NCBI RefSeq assembly: GCF_029784155.1
Contig: NC_073693.1
Location: 26,386,002 to 26,450,001 of the forward strand
Length of the DNA stretch: 64,000 bases
Origin: Uranotaenia lowii
Lineage: Eukaryota > Arthropoda > Insecta > Diptera > Culicidae
Reading direction: 5' to 3'
Positions 50,597 through 61,101 of this stretch are shown here, piece by piece (within the stretch, counting starts at the first letter, position 1; each line of letters starts with the position of its first letter). The notes beneath the pieces were generated by a model that was given only the letters and a program-made list of their open reading frames with translations, ran no database searches and had not been told where the DNA came from. Made by a program: the position numbers and the translations under genes.

Positions 50597-51424
50597 TTTG
50601 TCAAAATTGTCAAAACTATCAAAATTGTTAAAATTGTCAAAACTGTCAAAATTGTCAAAATTGTCCAAATTGTCAAAATTGTCAAAATTGTCAAAATTGT
50701 CAAAATTGTCAAAATTGTCAAAATTGTCAAAATTGTCAAAATTGTCAAAATTGTCAAAATTGTCAAAATTGTCAAAATTGTCAAAATTGTCAAAATTGTC
50801 AAAATTGTCAAAATTGTCAAAATTGTCAAAATTGTCAAAATTGTCAAAATTGTCAAAATTGTCAAAATTGTCAAAATTGTCAAAATTGTCAAAATTGTCA
50901 AAATTGTCAAAATTGTCAAAATTGTCAAAATTGTCAAAATTGTCAAAATTGTCAAAATTGTCAAAATTGTCAAAATTGTCAAAATTGTCAAAATTGTCAA
51001 AATTGTCAAAATTGTCAAAATTGTCAAAATTGTCAAAATTGTCAAAATTGTCAAAATTGTCAAAATTGTCAAAATTGTCAAAATTGTCAAAATTGTCAAA
51101 ATTGTCGAAATTGTCAAAATTGTCAAAATTGTCAAAATTGTCAAAATTGTCAAAATTGTCAAAATTGTCAAAATTGTCAAAATTGTCAAAATTGTCAAAA
51201 TTGTCAAAATTGTCAAAATTGTCAAAATTGTCAAAATTGTCAAAATTGTCAAAATTGTCAAAATTGTCAAAATTGTCAAAATTGTCAAAATTGTCAAAAT
51301 TGTCAAAATTGTCAAAATTGTCAAAATTGTCAAAATTGTCAAAATTGTCAAAATTGTCAAAATTGTCGAAATTGTCAAAATTGTCAAAATTGTCAAAATT
51401 GTCAAAATTGTCAAAATTGTCAAA

Positions 51425-52440
51425 ATGGTCAAAATTGTCAAATTGTCAAAATTGACAAAATTACCAAAATTGTCAAAATTGTCAAAATTGTCAAAATTGT
51501 CAAAATTGTCAAAATTGTCAAAATTGTCAAAATTGTCAAAATTGTCAAAATTGTCAAAATTGTCAAAATTGTCAAAATTGTCAAAATTGTCAAAATTGTC
51601 AAAATTGTCATAATTGTCAAAATTGTCAAAATTGTCAAAATTGTCAAAATTGTCAAAATTGTCAAAATTGTCAAAATTGTCAAAATTGTCAAAATTGTCA
51701 AAATTGTCAAAATTGTCAAAATTGTCAAAATTGTCAAAATTGTCAAAATTGTCAAAATTGTCAAAATTATCAAAATTGTCAAAATTGTCAAAATTGTCAA
51801 AATTGTCAAAATTGTCAAAATTGTCAAAATTGTCAAAATTGTCAAAATTGTCAAAATTGTCAAAATTGTCAAAATTGTCAAAATTGTCAAAATTGTCAAA
51901 ATTGTCAAAATTGTCAAAATTGTCAAAATTGTCAAAATTGTCAAAATTGTCAAAATTGTCAAAATTGTCAAAATTGTCAAAATTGTCAAAATTGTCAAAA
52001 TTGTCAAAATTGTCAAAATTGTCAAAATTGTCAAAATTGTCAAAACTGTCAAAATTGTCAAAATTGTCAAAATTGTCAAAATTGTCAAAATTGTCAAAAT
52101 TGTCAAAATTGTCAAAATTGTCAAAATTGTCAAAATTGTCAAAATTGTCAAAATTGTCAAAATTGTCAAAATTGTCAAAATTGTCAAAATTGTCAAAATT
52201 GTCAAAATTGTCAAAATTGTCAAAATTGTCAAAATTGTCAAAATTGTCAAAATTGTCAAAATTGTCAAAATTGTCAAAATTGTCAAAATTGTCAAAATTG
52301 TCAAAATTGTCAAAATTGTCAAAATTGTCAAAATTGTCAAAATTGTCAAAATTGTCAAAATTGTCAAAATTGTCAAAATTGTCGAAATTGTCAAAATTGT
52401 CAAAATTGTCAAAATTGTCAAAATTGTCAAAATTGTCAAA
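51425..52440. repeat. Higher-order satellite unit 1 (1016 bp)
   Basis: Starts at the ATGGTC variant. It carries the marker series: an 8-bp short unit, TTGACAAAATTACC, GTCATAA 144 bp (16 units) after the ACC base, TTATC 18 units later, one AACTGTC near 52045, and GTCGAAA 58 bp before the next ATGGTC. Its length is 112 x 9 + 8, set by the single short unit. Confidence 0.85.
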
Positions 52441-53216
52441 ATGGTCAAAATTGTCAAATTGTCAAAATTGACAAAATTACCAAAATTGTCAAAATTGTCA
52501 AAATTGTCAAAATTGTCAAAATTGTCAAAATTGTCAAAATTGTCAAAATTGTCAAAATTGTCAAAATTGTCAAAATTGTCAAAATTGTCAAAATTGTCAA
52601 AATTGTCAAAATTGTCAAAATTGTCATAATTGTCAAAATTGTCAAAATTGTCAAAATTGTCAAAATTGTCAAAATTGTCAAAATTGTCAAAATTGTCAAA
52701 ATTGTCAAAATTGTCAAAATTGTCAAAATTGTCAAAATTGTCAAAATTGTCAAAATTGTCAAAATTATCAAAATTGTCAAAATTGTCAAAATTGTCAAAA
52801 TTGTCAAAATTGTCAAAATTGTCAAAATTGTCAAAATTGTCAAAATTGTCAAAATTGTCAAAATTGTCAAAATTGTCAAAATTGTCAAAATTGTCAAAAT
52901 TGTCAAAATTGTCAAAATTGTCAAAATTGTCAAAATTGTCAAAATTGTCAAAATTGTCAAAAAAATTGTCAAAATTGTCAAAATTGTCAAAATTGTCAAA
53001 ATTGTCAAAATTGTCAAAATTGTCAAAATTGTCAAAACTGTCAAAATTGTCAAAATTGTCAAAATTGTCAAAATTGTCAAAATTGTCAAAATTGTCAAAA
53101 TTGTCAAAATTGTCAAAATTGTCAAAATTGTCAAAATTGTCAAAATTGTCAAAATTGTCGAAATTGTCAAAATTGTCAAAATTGTCAAAATTGTCAAAAT
53201 TGTCAAAATTGTCAAA
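52441..53216. repeat. Higher-order satellite unit 2 (776 bp)
   Basis: Same marker order as unit 1: ACC to GTCATAA 144 bp, TTATC 16 units later, AACTGTC near 53036, GTCGAAA 58 bp before the end. A 3-bp insertion (a run of seven A) near 52960 is unique to this unit. Length 85 x 9 + 8 + 3. Confidence 0.85.
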
Positions 53217-54781
53217 ATGGTCAAAATTGTCAAATTGTCAAAATTGACAAAATTACCAAAATTGTCAAAATTGTCAAAATTGTCAAAATTGTCAAAATTG
53301 TCAAAATTGTCAAAATTGTCAAAATTGTCAAAATTGTCAAAATTGTCAAAATTGTCAAAATTGTCAAAATTGTCAAAATTGTCAAAATTGTCAAAATTGT
53401 CATAATTGTCAAAATTGTCAAAATTGTCAAAATTGTCAAAATTGTCAAAATTGTCAAAATTGTCAAAATTGTCAAAATTGTCAAAATTGTCAAAATTGTC
53501 AAAATTGTCAAAATTGTCAAAATTGTCAAAATTGTCAAAATTGTCAAAATTGTCAAAATTATCAAAATTGTCAAAATTGTCAAAATTGTCAAAATTGTCA
53601 AAATTGTCAAAATTGTCAAAATTGTCAAAATTGTCAAAATTGTCAAAATTGTCAAAATTGTCAAAATTGTCAAAATTGTCAAAATTGTCAAAATTGTCAA
53701 AATTGTCAAAATTGTCAAAATTGTCAAAATTGTCAAAATTGTCAAAATTGTCAAAATTGTCAAAATTGTCAAAATTGTCAAAATTGTCAAAATTGTCAAA
53801 ATTGTCAAAATTATCAAAATTGTCAAAATTGTCAAAATTGTCAAAATTGTCAAAATTGTCAAAATTGTCAAAATTGTCAAAATTGTCAAAATTGTCAAAA
53901 TTGTCAAAATTGTCAAAATTGTCAAAATTGTCAAAATTGTCAAAATTGTCAAAATTGTCAAAATTGTCAAAATTGTCAAAATTGTCAAAATTGTCAAAAT
54001 TGTCAAAATTGTCAAAATTGTCAAAATTGTCAAAATTGTCAAAATTGTCAAAATTGTCAAAATTGTCAAAATTGTCAAAACTGTCAAAATTGTCAAAATT
54101 GTCAAAATTGTCAAAATTGTCAAAATTGTCAAAATTGTCAAAATTGTCAAAATTGTCAAAATTGTCAAAATTGTCAAAATTGTCAAAATTGTCAAAATTG
54201 TCAAAATTGTCAAAATTGTCAAAATTGTCAAAATTGTCAAAATTGTCAAAATTGTCAAAATTGTCAAAATTGTCAAAATTGTCAAAATTGTCAAAATTGT
54301 CAAAATTGTCAAAATTGTCAAAATTGTCAAAATTGTCAAAATTGTCAAAATTGTCAAAATTGTCAAAATTGTCAAAATTGTCAAAATTGTCAAAATTGTC
54401 AAAATTGTCAAAATTGTCAAAATTGTCAAAATTGTCAAAATTGTCAAAATTGTCAAAATTGTCAAAATTGTCAAAATTGTCAAAATTGTCAAAATTGTCA
54501 AAATTGTCAAAATTGTCAAAATTGTCAAAATTGTCAAAATTGTCAAAATTGTCAAAATTGTCAAAATTGTCAAAATTGTCAAAATTGTCAAAATTGTCAA
54601 AATTGTCAAAATTGTCAAAATTGTCAAAATTGTCAAAATTATCAAAATTGTCAAAATTGTCAAAATTGTCAAAATTGTCAAAATTGTCAAAATTGTCAAA
54701 ATTGTCAAAATTGTCAAAATTGTCGAAATTGTCAAAATTGTCAAAATTGTCAAAATTGTCAAAATTGTCAAAATTGTCAAA
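53217..54781. repeat. Higher-order satellite unit 3 (1565 bp)
   Basis: Same start and end markers (ACC to GTCATAA 144 bp, TTATC 18 units on, AACTGTC near 54079, GTCGAAA 58 bp before the end) plus extra TTATC variants at 53815 and 54643. Length 173 x 9 + 8. The extra length lies in the middle, so the ends are constrained by descent while the middle expanded. Confidence 0.85.
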
Positions 54782-54924
54782 ATGGTCAAAATTGTCAAAT
54801 TGTCAAAATTGACAAAATTACCAAAATTGTCAAAATTGTCAAAATTGTCAAAATTGTCAAAATTGTCAAAATTGTCAAAATTGTCAAAATTGTCAAAATT
54901 GTCAAAATGGTCAAAATTGTCAAA
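54782..54924. repeat. Truncated higher-order satellite unit (143 bp)
   Basis: Holds the ATGGTC, short-unit and ACC markers, then a second ATGGTC at 54907, 18 bp before the next one at 54925. It lacks GTCATAA, TTATC and GTCGAAA. Length 15 x 9 + 8. It looks like the junction of an unequal exchange. Confidence 0.8.
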
Positions 54925-55960
54925 ATGGTCAAAATTGTCAAATTGTCAAAATTGACAAAATTACCAAAATTGTCAAAATTGTCAAAATTGTCAAAATTGT
55001 CAAAATTGTCAAAATTGTCAAAATTGTCAAAATTGTCAAAATTGTCAAAATTGTCAAAATTGTCAAAATTGTCAAAATTGTCAAAATTGTCAAAATTGTC
55101 AAAATTGTCAAAATTGTCAAAATTGTCAAAATTGTCATAATTGTCAAAATTGTCAAAATTGTCAAAATTGTCAAAATTGTCAAAATTGTCAAAATTGTCA
55201 AAATTGTCAAAATTGTCAAAATTGTCAAAATTGTCAAAATTGTCAAAATTGTCAAAATTGTCAAAATTGTCAAAATTGTCAAAATTGTCAAAATTGTCAA
55301 AATTGTCAAAATTGTCAAAATTGTCAAAATTATCAAAATTGTCAAAATTGTCAAAATTGTCAAAATTGTCAAAATTGTCAAAATTGTCAAAATTGTCAAA
55401 ATTGTCAAAATTGTCAGAATTGTCAGAATTGTCAAAATTGTCAAAATTGTCAAAATTGTCAAAATTGTCAAAATTGTCAAAATTGTCAAAATTGTCAAAA
55501 TTGTCAAAATTGTCAAAATTGTCAAAATTGTCAAAATTGTCAAAATTGTCAAAATTGTCAAAATTGTCAAAATTGTCAAAATTGTCAAAATTGTCAAAAT
55601 TGTCAAAATTGTCAAAATTGTCAAAATTGTCAAAATTGTCAAAATTGTCAAAATTGTCAAAATTGTCAAAATTGTCAAAATTGTCAAAATTGTCAAAATT
55701 GTCAAAATTGTCAAAATTGCCAAAATTGTCAAAATGATCAAAATTGTCGAAATTGTCGAAATGGTCAAAATTGTCAAAATTGTCAAAATTGTCAAAATTG
55801 TCAAAATTGTCAAAATTGTCAAAATTGTCAAAATTGTCAAAATTGTCAAAATTGTCAAAATTGTCAAAATTGTCCAAATTGTCAAAATTGTCAAAATTGT
55901 CAAAATTGTCAAAATTGTCAAAATTGACAAAATTGTCAAAATTGTCAAAATTGACAATTG
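54925..55960. repeat. Last higher-order satellite unit, diverging at its right end
   Basis: ACC to GTCATAA is 171 bp (19 units) here instead of 144, and TTATC follows 22 units later. It contains a GTCAGAA pair near 55416-55427 not found in the other units. Beyond about 55725 variants become frequent (ATGATC, a GTCGAAA pair, ATGGTC, GTCCAAA), as expected at the edge of an array. Confidence 0.8.
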
Positions 55961-55974
55961 ATTTTGACAAAACA

Positions 55975-56783
55975 AGAGTTTTGTCAGGAGTCGAGAGTCT
56001 TGTCAAGATTCTTGTCAAGAGTTTTGTCAAGAGTCTTGTCAAGAGTTTTGTCAAGAGTCTTGTCAAGAGTCTTGTCAAGAGTCTTGTCAAGAGTCTTGTC
56101 AAGAGTCTTGTCAAGAGTCTTGTCAAGAGTCTTGTCAAGAGTCTTGTCAAGAGTCTTGTCAAGAGTCTTGTCAAGAGTCTTGTCAAGAGTCTTGTCAAGA
56201 GTCTTGTCAAGAGTCTTGTCAAGAGTCTTGTCAAGAGTCTTGTCAAGAGTCTTGTCAAGAGTCTTGTCAAGAGTCTTGTCAAGAGTCTTGTCAAGAGTCT
56301 TGTCAAGAGTCTTGTCAAGAGTCTTGTCAAGAGTCTTGTCAAGAGTCTTGTCAAGAGTCTTGTCAAAAGTCTTGTCAAGAGTCTTGTCAAGAGTCTTGTC
56401 AAGAGTCTTGTCAAGAGTCTTGTCAAGAGTCTTGTCAAGAGTCTTGTCAAGAGTCTTGTCAAGAGTCTTGTCAAGAGTCTTGTCAAGAGTCTTGTCAAGA
56501 GTCTTGTCAAGAGTCTTGTCAAGAGTCTTGTCAAGAGTCTTGTCAAGAGTCTTGTCAAGAGTCTTGTCAAGAGTCTTGTCAAGAGTCTTGTCAAGAGTCT
56601 TGTCAAGAGTCTTGTCAAGAGTCTTGTCAAGAGTCTTGTCAAGAGTCTTGTCAAGAGTCTTGTCAAGAGTCTTGTCAAGAGTCTTGTCAAGAGTCTTGTC
56701 AAGAGTCTTGTCAAGAGTCTTGTCAATAGTCTTGTCAATAGTCTTGTCAATAGTCTTGTCAATAGTCTTGTCAATAGTCTTGT
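55975..56783 (+). repeat. 12-bp satellite (AGAGTCTTGTCA unit), main block
   Basis: About 66 head-to-tail 12-bp units, nearly all identical, after a few degenerate ones (AGAGTTTTGTCA, AGATTCTTGTCA). The last five units are ATAGTCTTGTCA. Each unit contains CTTGTCAAG, a palindrome apart from its centre base. It begins 15 bp after the 9-bp block and shares TTGTCAA with it. The long frames across it (SRVL, LVKS and RLLT repeats) result from the unit length. Confidence 0.97.
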
Positions 56784-57360
56784 TTGAGTCTTAACAAGAG
56801 TCTTGTTAGGAATCTTTCTAAGGGTCTTTTAAAGAGTCTTATCAAAAATATTGTCAAGAGGCTTGAAGAGACTCTTTTCAAGACTCTGAACATGACTCTT
56901 GACAAAACTAGAGTGTTGTCAAGAGTCTTGTCAAGAGTCTTGTCAAGAGTCTTGTCAAGAGTCTTGTCAAGAGTCTTGTCAAGAGTCTTGTCAATAGTCT
57001 TGTCAATAGTCTTGTCAATAGTCTTGTCAATAGTCTTGTCAATAGTCTTGTTTGAGTCTTAACAAGAGTCTTGTTAGGAATCTTTCTAAGGGTCTTTTAA
57101 AGAGTCTTATCAAAAATATTGTCAAGAGGCTTGAAGAGACTCTTTTCAAGACTCTGAACATGACTCTAGACAAAACTAGAGTGTTGTCAAGAGTCTTGTC
57201 AAGAGTCTTGTCAAGAGTCTTGTCAAGAGTCTTGTCAAGAGTCTTGTCAAGAGTCTTGTCAAGAGTCTTGTCAAGAGTCTTGTCAAGAGTCTTGTCAAGA
57301 GTCTTGTCAAGAGTCTTGTCAAGAGTCTTGTCAAGAGTCTTGTCAAGAGTCTTGTCAAGA
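56784..57360 (+). repeat. Direct duplication (268-bp offset) of 12-bp satellite border
   Basis: A 128-bp degenerate spacer (56784-56911) followed by a short 12-bp block (7 AGAG units then 5 ATAG units, to about 57051) is followed by a second copy of the spacer at 57052-57179 and a further block of about 15 AGAG units. The spacers differ at one base that I see (gactcttgac against gactctagac), so the duplication is recent. The ATAG-unit run of five before each spacer shows that array end and spacer were copied together. Confidence 0.9.
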
Positions 57361-57760
57361 GTCTTTTTAAGAGTCTTGTCAAGAGTCTTTTCAAGAGTCT
57401 TTTCAAGTGTCTTTTCAAGAATTTTTCCAATAGTCCTGTCAAGAGTCTCTTCAATATCTTATCGAGAGTCTTGGCAAGATTCCTGTTGAGAATTTCTTCA
57501 AGATTTTTGTCACAATTCTTTTCGGAAATCTTCGGAGTCCTGTCAAGAGTCTTGTCAAAAGTCTTTTTAAGAGTCTTGTCAAGAGTCTTTTCAAGAGTCT
57601 TTTCAAGTGTCTTTTCAAGAATTTTTCCAATAGTCCTGTCAAGAGTCTCTTCAATATCTTATCGAGAGTCTTGGCAAGATTCCTGTTGAGAATTTCTTCA
57701 AGATTTTTGTCACAATTCTTTTCGGAAATCTTGACAAGATTTTTGACAAGTCTTGTTTAG
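57361..57760 (+). repeat. 200-bp-offset direct duplication of the decayed array edge
   Basis: 172 bp at 57361-57532 is repeated, identical as far as I can read, at 57561-57732. The copied unit is a decayed 12-mer array (gtctttttaagag, gtcttttcaagtg, gtctcttcaatatc). After the second copy the repeat fades into unique DNA by about 57760. Frames within (145, 92 and 72 codons) are repeat artefacts. Confidence 0.9.
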
Positions 57761-60140
57761 CGTTGCAGATATTCCTATTAAATGTTGTCAAATTGTTTCT
57801 TATTTTTCTGTTGTATTGCTGATCCCATTTAAACTGAGTTATCATTGTGGTTGAATCCGACAATCACACAATCGTAGGGATTTCGACCAATTAAAAGTAT
57901 CGTGCCACCAAACGTTTTTTTCCAGCATTTTTCCGCTAACCACAAAGTACTTTTTCCGCTCATTTAACACCTTATCAGCATGAATGTAATCGGCTCACGC
58001 TAGGCCGTTTTGTTTTTCCTGCCGCCCGGCCGGCTCTTCAACAGATCGCCGGATCGGCGCGAAATTATCATGTTCAATTAACACCTCCGGATTTGCCCAT
58101 ATATGACCTACATATTTGTATGTAGAAAAGGGCGGCTACTTTTTTGATGGCAGCCGCAAGTCATAAAGTTAACAGAGAGAGAGAGAACAAAAACCGAAGC
58201 AAAACAAGCTCTCACACCTTCGTGACGACTCGAGGAGCAACGATTTATACCTTTAGGTTGAAGCTCAGGTTTTTTCTTTTGAAGAAACAACTCCCTCGCA
58301 CCTCACTGAAGTGTTCTAGGGCTGGGGCAATTCATGATTATTCATGACATGCAAAACTCTTTTTCACGATTTGTGCTAACCACACGTGAATGTGTGAGAA
58401 CGTGTGTTTGTGTGAGGAATCGACCACCGAACCCATCACTTCCAACATTCATTCTCACCCTGTTGGAATTTTGGGTGGGCATTCCTACCCCGAAAACGTA
58501 AATTGGTTGAAAGGGTTAAAATTTTTCAGCCGACCGTAAGGAATTTCCACACCCGGTTAGCCTTTTCAATGGAGTGGGGAAGGTAGGGTGGAAAAAAATC
58601 AAAACCCGTAGCAAAAATAGCAACAATCAAAAAGAGGGGTTCGGTTGGTTTTGTTGAAGGACTTTTGATTTAGGATATGTGATGTTGTTATTTAATTTTT
58701 TGTTGACGTTCGGTAGTAACATATTAATGTGAAACGTGGAAGCGAGGAAGCGCGAAACCGTGTGTGGTTGACGTTTCGCTACTAATTAATCATTTGGCCT
58801 CCCGGTCGCGGATTCTTTTTTGACGTCTTTTACATCGTTAGCGTTTTCGCTTTAATTGGTGGGAGAATTTCGGGGATTTCTACTGGAAATATCAAATTCA
58901 AAATTTAAAACTATCTCTACAATAATTTAAAAATCCTTTTAAAAATCTTGGCTTAAATCTTCGATTTGAAACATTGAAATATTATCACAGGCTAAAAATT
59001 TCAATAAATTATGCTGTTTCTGTGAAACCTTCAATTCAAACGAATTGTTATGAGAACGTTTTGAGCGTTTTAAAAAAATGGTTCAAATATTTCCACAACT
59101 AAATCCTATAATTATAAAAAGCTTGAAATTTAAGTATATAAATAATATTCATAAATTGCTGCTCATGAATACATCATTGACACTAATGAATGAAACCTCC
59201 CCACTCCAAATAACGGATTCAAACCACAATTTCAACCCTTACCCTCAGATAATCATAGAGAGAATTCGATTATCTACTCCATTGGTAATTAATCGATTCG
59301 ATGGAATTGATTTCCCTTTCCAGACCCCCAATGGGCTGCTGCTGCGCTATTAATCGATCACAATTATGGTTAATTTATCAGCAAACTCAAACGGGCTAAC
59401 TAAATCCGGGAGACAACTTCAACGAGGTGCGATTGTGGAACGATTAACAGTTAAACATTCAGGAAATCATTGAAGACCGATAGTTTTCAAAATTCCTCGA
59501 AGGAAAGGGGGGATGATTTGGGAAGCGCTAATCGCATTCCGTTATCAATGTTTGTGCATGCCTTCCGGGGCCAGATGAGTACATTCAAATCACTGACTAT
59601 CGTTGACGAGCACAACAGTTTGTCCATCATCGGAGGACCAGAAACAAGATCCTCCAGCAGCAGGAATAGTCATCATAACTTCCGGAATGCTTTCAATGGT
59701 TACAGACATACGATTGGCACATTGGCTGAAAATCCCCCGATACATCCTAGAAACGGTAAACCGGAGGCCCTTTTGCCAGAATAATCAAACACTTTTGATG
59801 TCCTACGAAAGTTAGCCCTCAATGTTGGAGAGGAATTTGCTTTTCCGGAAATGCTCTATGCTTACAAACAGTAACACAACACTTTAACCATATATTCGAC
59901 AATCAGGTTCTGCTGGTGGTGATGTTGATGGTTTCGTCCAACTTCGGGAGGTGTTGACGTTGATATGCATATGCATGTGGGTTTAAGTTTGTTTTTAGTC
60001 GTTGCGGGTGTTGGATAAGTAAACAGAAAGAAGAAGGTGCCACAGTGGAAATAATATGTTTGCTATCTTTTGGGTCCGAGATTATTTCTAAGAACTTTAA
60101 AGCATCGTCGTAATGCTAGTCAGTGAATAAGTTTCTGATT
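57761..60140. other. Balanced-composition block, candidate regulatory DNA
   Basis: About 2.4 kb of higher G+C single-copy-like DNA with no recognised gene or repeat. It has clustered homeodomain-type sites such as ATTAATCGAT and TAATTAATCGATTCGATGG near 59285-59365 and a G+C-rich stretch near 58020-58060. A short AG repeat is at 58174-58186. Frames at 59078-59353 and 59470-59784 have no motifs. The site cluster is suggestive of an enhancer; that is inference. Confidence 0.4.
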
Positions 60141-60684
60141 TTTTTGTACGGTTTTGAGCTCTTGAAACGAAAAGAGAGTCTTTTGTCTAAGTTTATACCC
60201 AAATAAATTTTATCAACGAATCCCACGTTATTGGAGAAAAAACTGAACAGAGATCTAACTTAAGGATTCAAGTGAAACTTCCATCACCTATCACTGATTG
60301 CAGATATTTTATACTAAATATTGATAGATATCTTTTTTCTAGGCAGCAAAGTATCAAAATGAAATTGACTAACTAATCTGCAATTTTTGGGGTTTCTATA
60401 GACATTTCGTGACACTGGTTCTAAGTTTAGTATGTCATTTTAGAAAATGCATCCAGATGTACACTAATGGACATAATTATTTGACATAAGCTTACCTATC
60501 GCATTTATCTTAATTTGAAGTAACTTTAAAACCTGACCCGACCCAAATTGCATCACAGAAAAAAAATCTGTAGAAAATATACCAGTGGTTTGATCTATAT
60601 CAAATTTTCAGATATTAACATACATATAAATACCATATCCAAACTATAGCACTGTGAGCCAATCACCGCTCAATAATTTGTGTA
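60141..60684. other. A+T-rich DNA, nothing identified
   Basis: A+T-rich, without supported features. Confidence 0.4.
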
Positions 60685-60853
60685 GGGGAGAGGCGGGCTA
60701 TATGCGCATATTAAGAAAAGCACTCATTTTCTCCCATATTCAAACAGATAGGAGTCTGAAAACTATATACTCATGAGCGGACATCTTTTTTATATACGTT
60801 AGAGCAATTTTTCTGTTAAAATCTCTTACAGTTTTTGTGAAAATAATTTTATA
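60685..60853 (+). repeat. Direct repeat, copy 1 (GGGGAGAGGCGGGCTATATG start)
   Basis: About 169 bp highly similar to 61526-61693. It starts GGGGAGAGGCGGGCTATATG after TA, continues with gcgcatattaag.aaagcact, then ataggagtctgaaaactata, and ends gtttttgtgaaaataatt. The start resembles the TIR of the element at 27284 (GGGGAGAG.GGGG). It is probably one end of a related non-autonomous transposon. Confidence 0.8.
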
Positions 60854-60875
60854 ATACACACTATTAATTTTTTGG

Positions 60876-61101
60876 TGTAAATTTATGTCAAATAGGATGC
60901 ACAAAACAAAAGCATCACTTTTTACATAAAATTACACTTAAAAAGAAAGAAACGCTTGAAGTCATAAAATGTAAAGATTTAATTAAATTACACATTTAAC
61001 ATAATATTACATCATCAATGATGTAAATTTATGTCAACTTGGACGCACAAAAGTGTAGCATCTTTTTTGACATAAATTTAGATTATTGATGATGTAATAT
61101 T
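60876..61101. mobile_element. Fold-back element with 35-bp inverted arms
   Basis: Arms at 61003-61037 and 61067-61101 pair with about three mismatches; each begins AATATTACATCATCAAT read inward from its own end, and the 29-bp loop is small. A tgtaaatttatgtcaa block at 60877 repeats that at 61022 in direct orientation, so the element may extend left to 60876. No coding. A hairpin-type MITE. Confidence 0.65.

Larger units (their letters stand above)
50597..55960 (-). repeat. 9-bp satellite, right block (inverted relative to left)
   Basis: About 5.36 kb of AAAATTGTC units, the reverse complement of the left block's GACAATTTT, so the two blocks face opposite ways. About 596 units, mostly identical. 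Sparse variants act as markers: ATGGTC, GTCGAAA, GTCATAA, TTATC, AACTGTC, a short 8-bp unit (TCAAATTG), a GACAAAATTACC patch, and a 3-bp insertion near 52960. The right edge turns back to GACAAAATTG and GACAATTG just before the 12-bp satellite begins. Long open frames in five of six frames follow from the unit length. Confidence 0.98.

Noticed and set aside
50597..55960. CRISPR array
   Set aside because: There are no spacers; units are contiguous 9-mers, and the DNA is eukaryotic.
54795..56774. 659-codon minus-strand open frame (RLLT then DNF repeats)
   Set aside because: It crosses from the 12-bp to the 9-bp satellite without any non-repeat sequence of note; this is an artefact of unit lengths divisible by three.
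59470..59784. 104-codon frame in the block after the satellites
   Set aside because: No domain recognised and an overlapping open frame exists in another phase; insufficient for a gene call.
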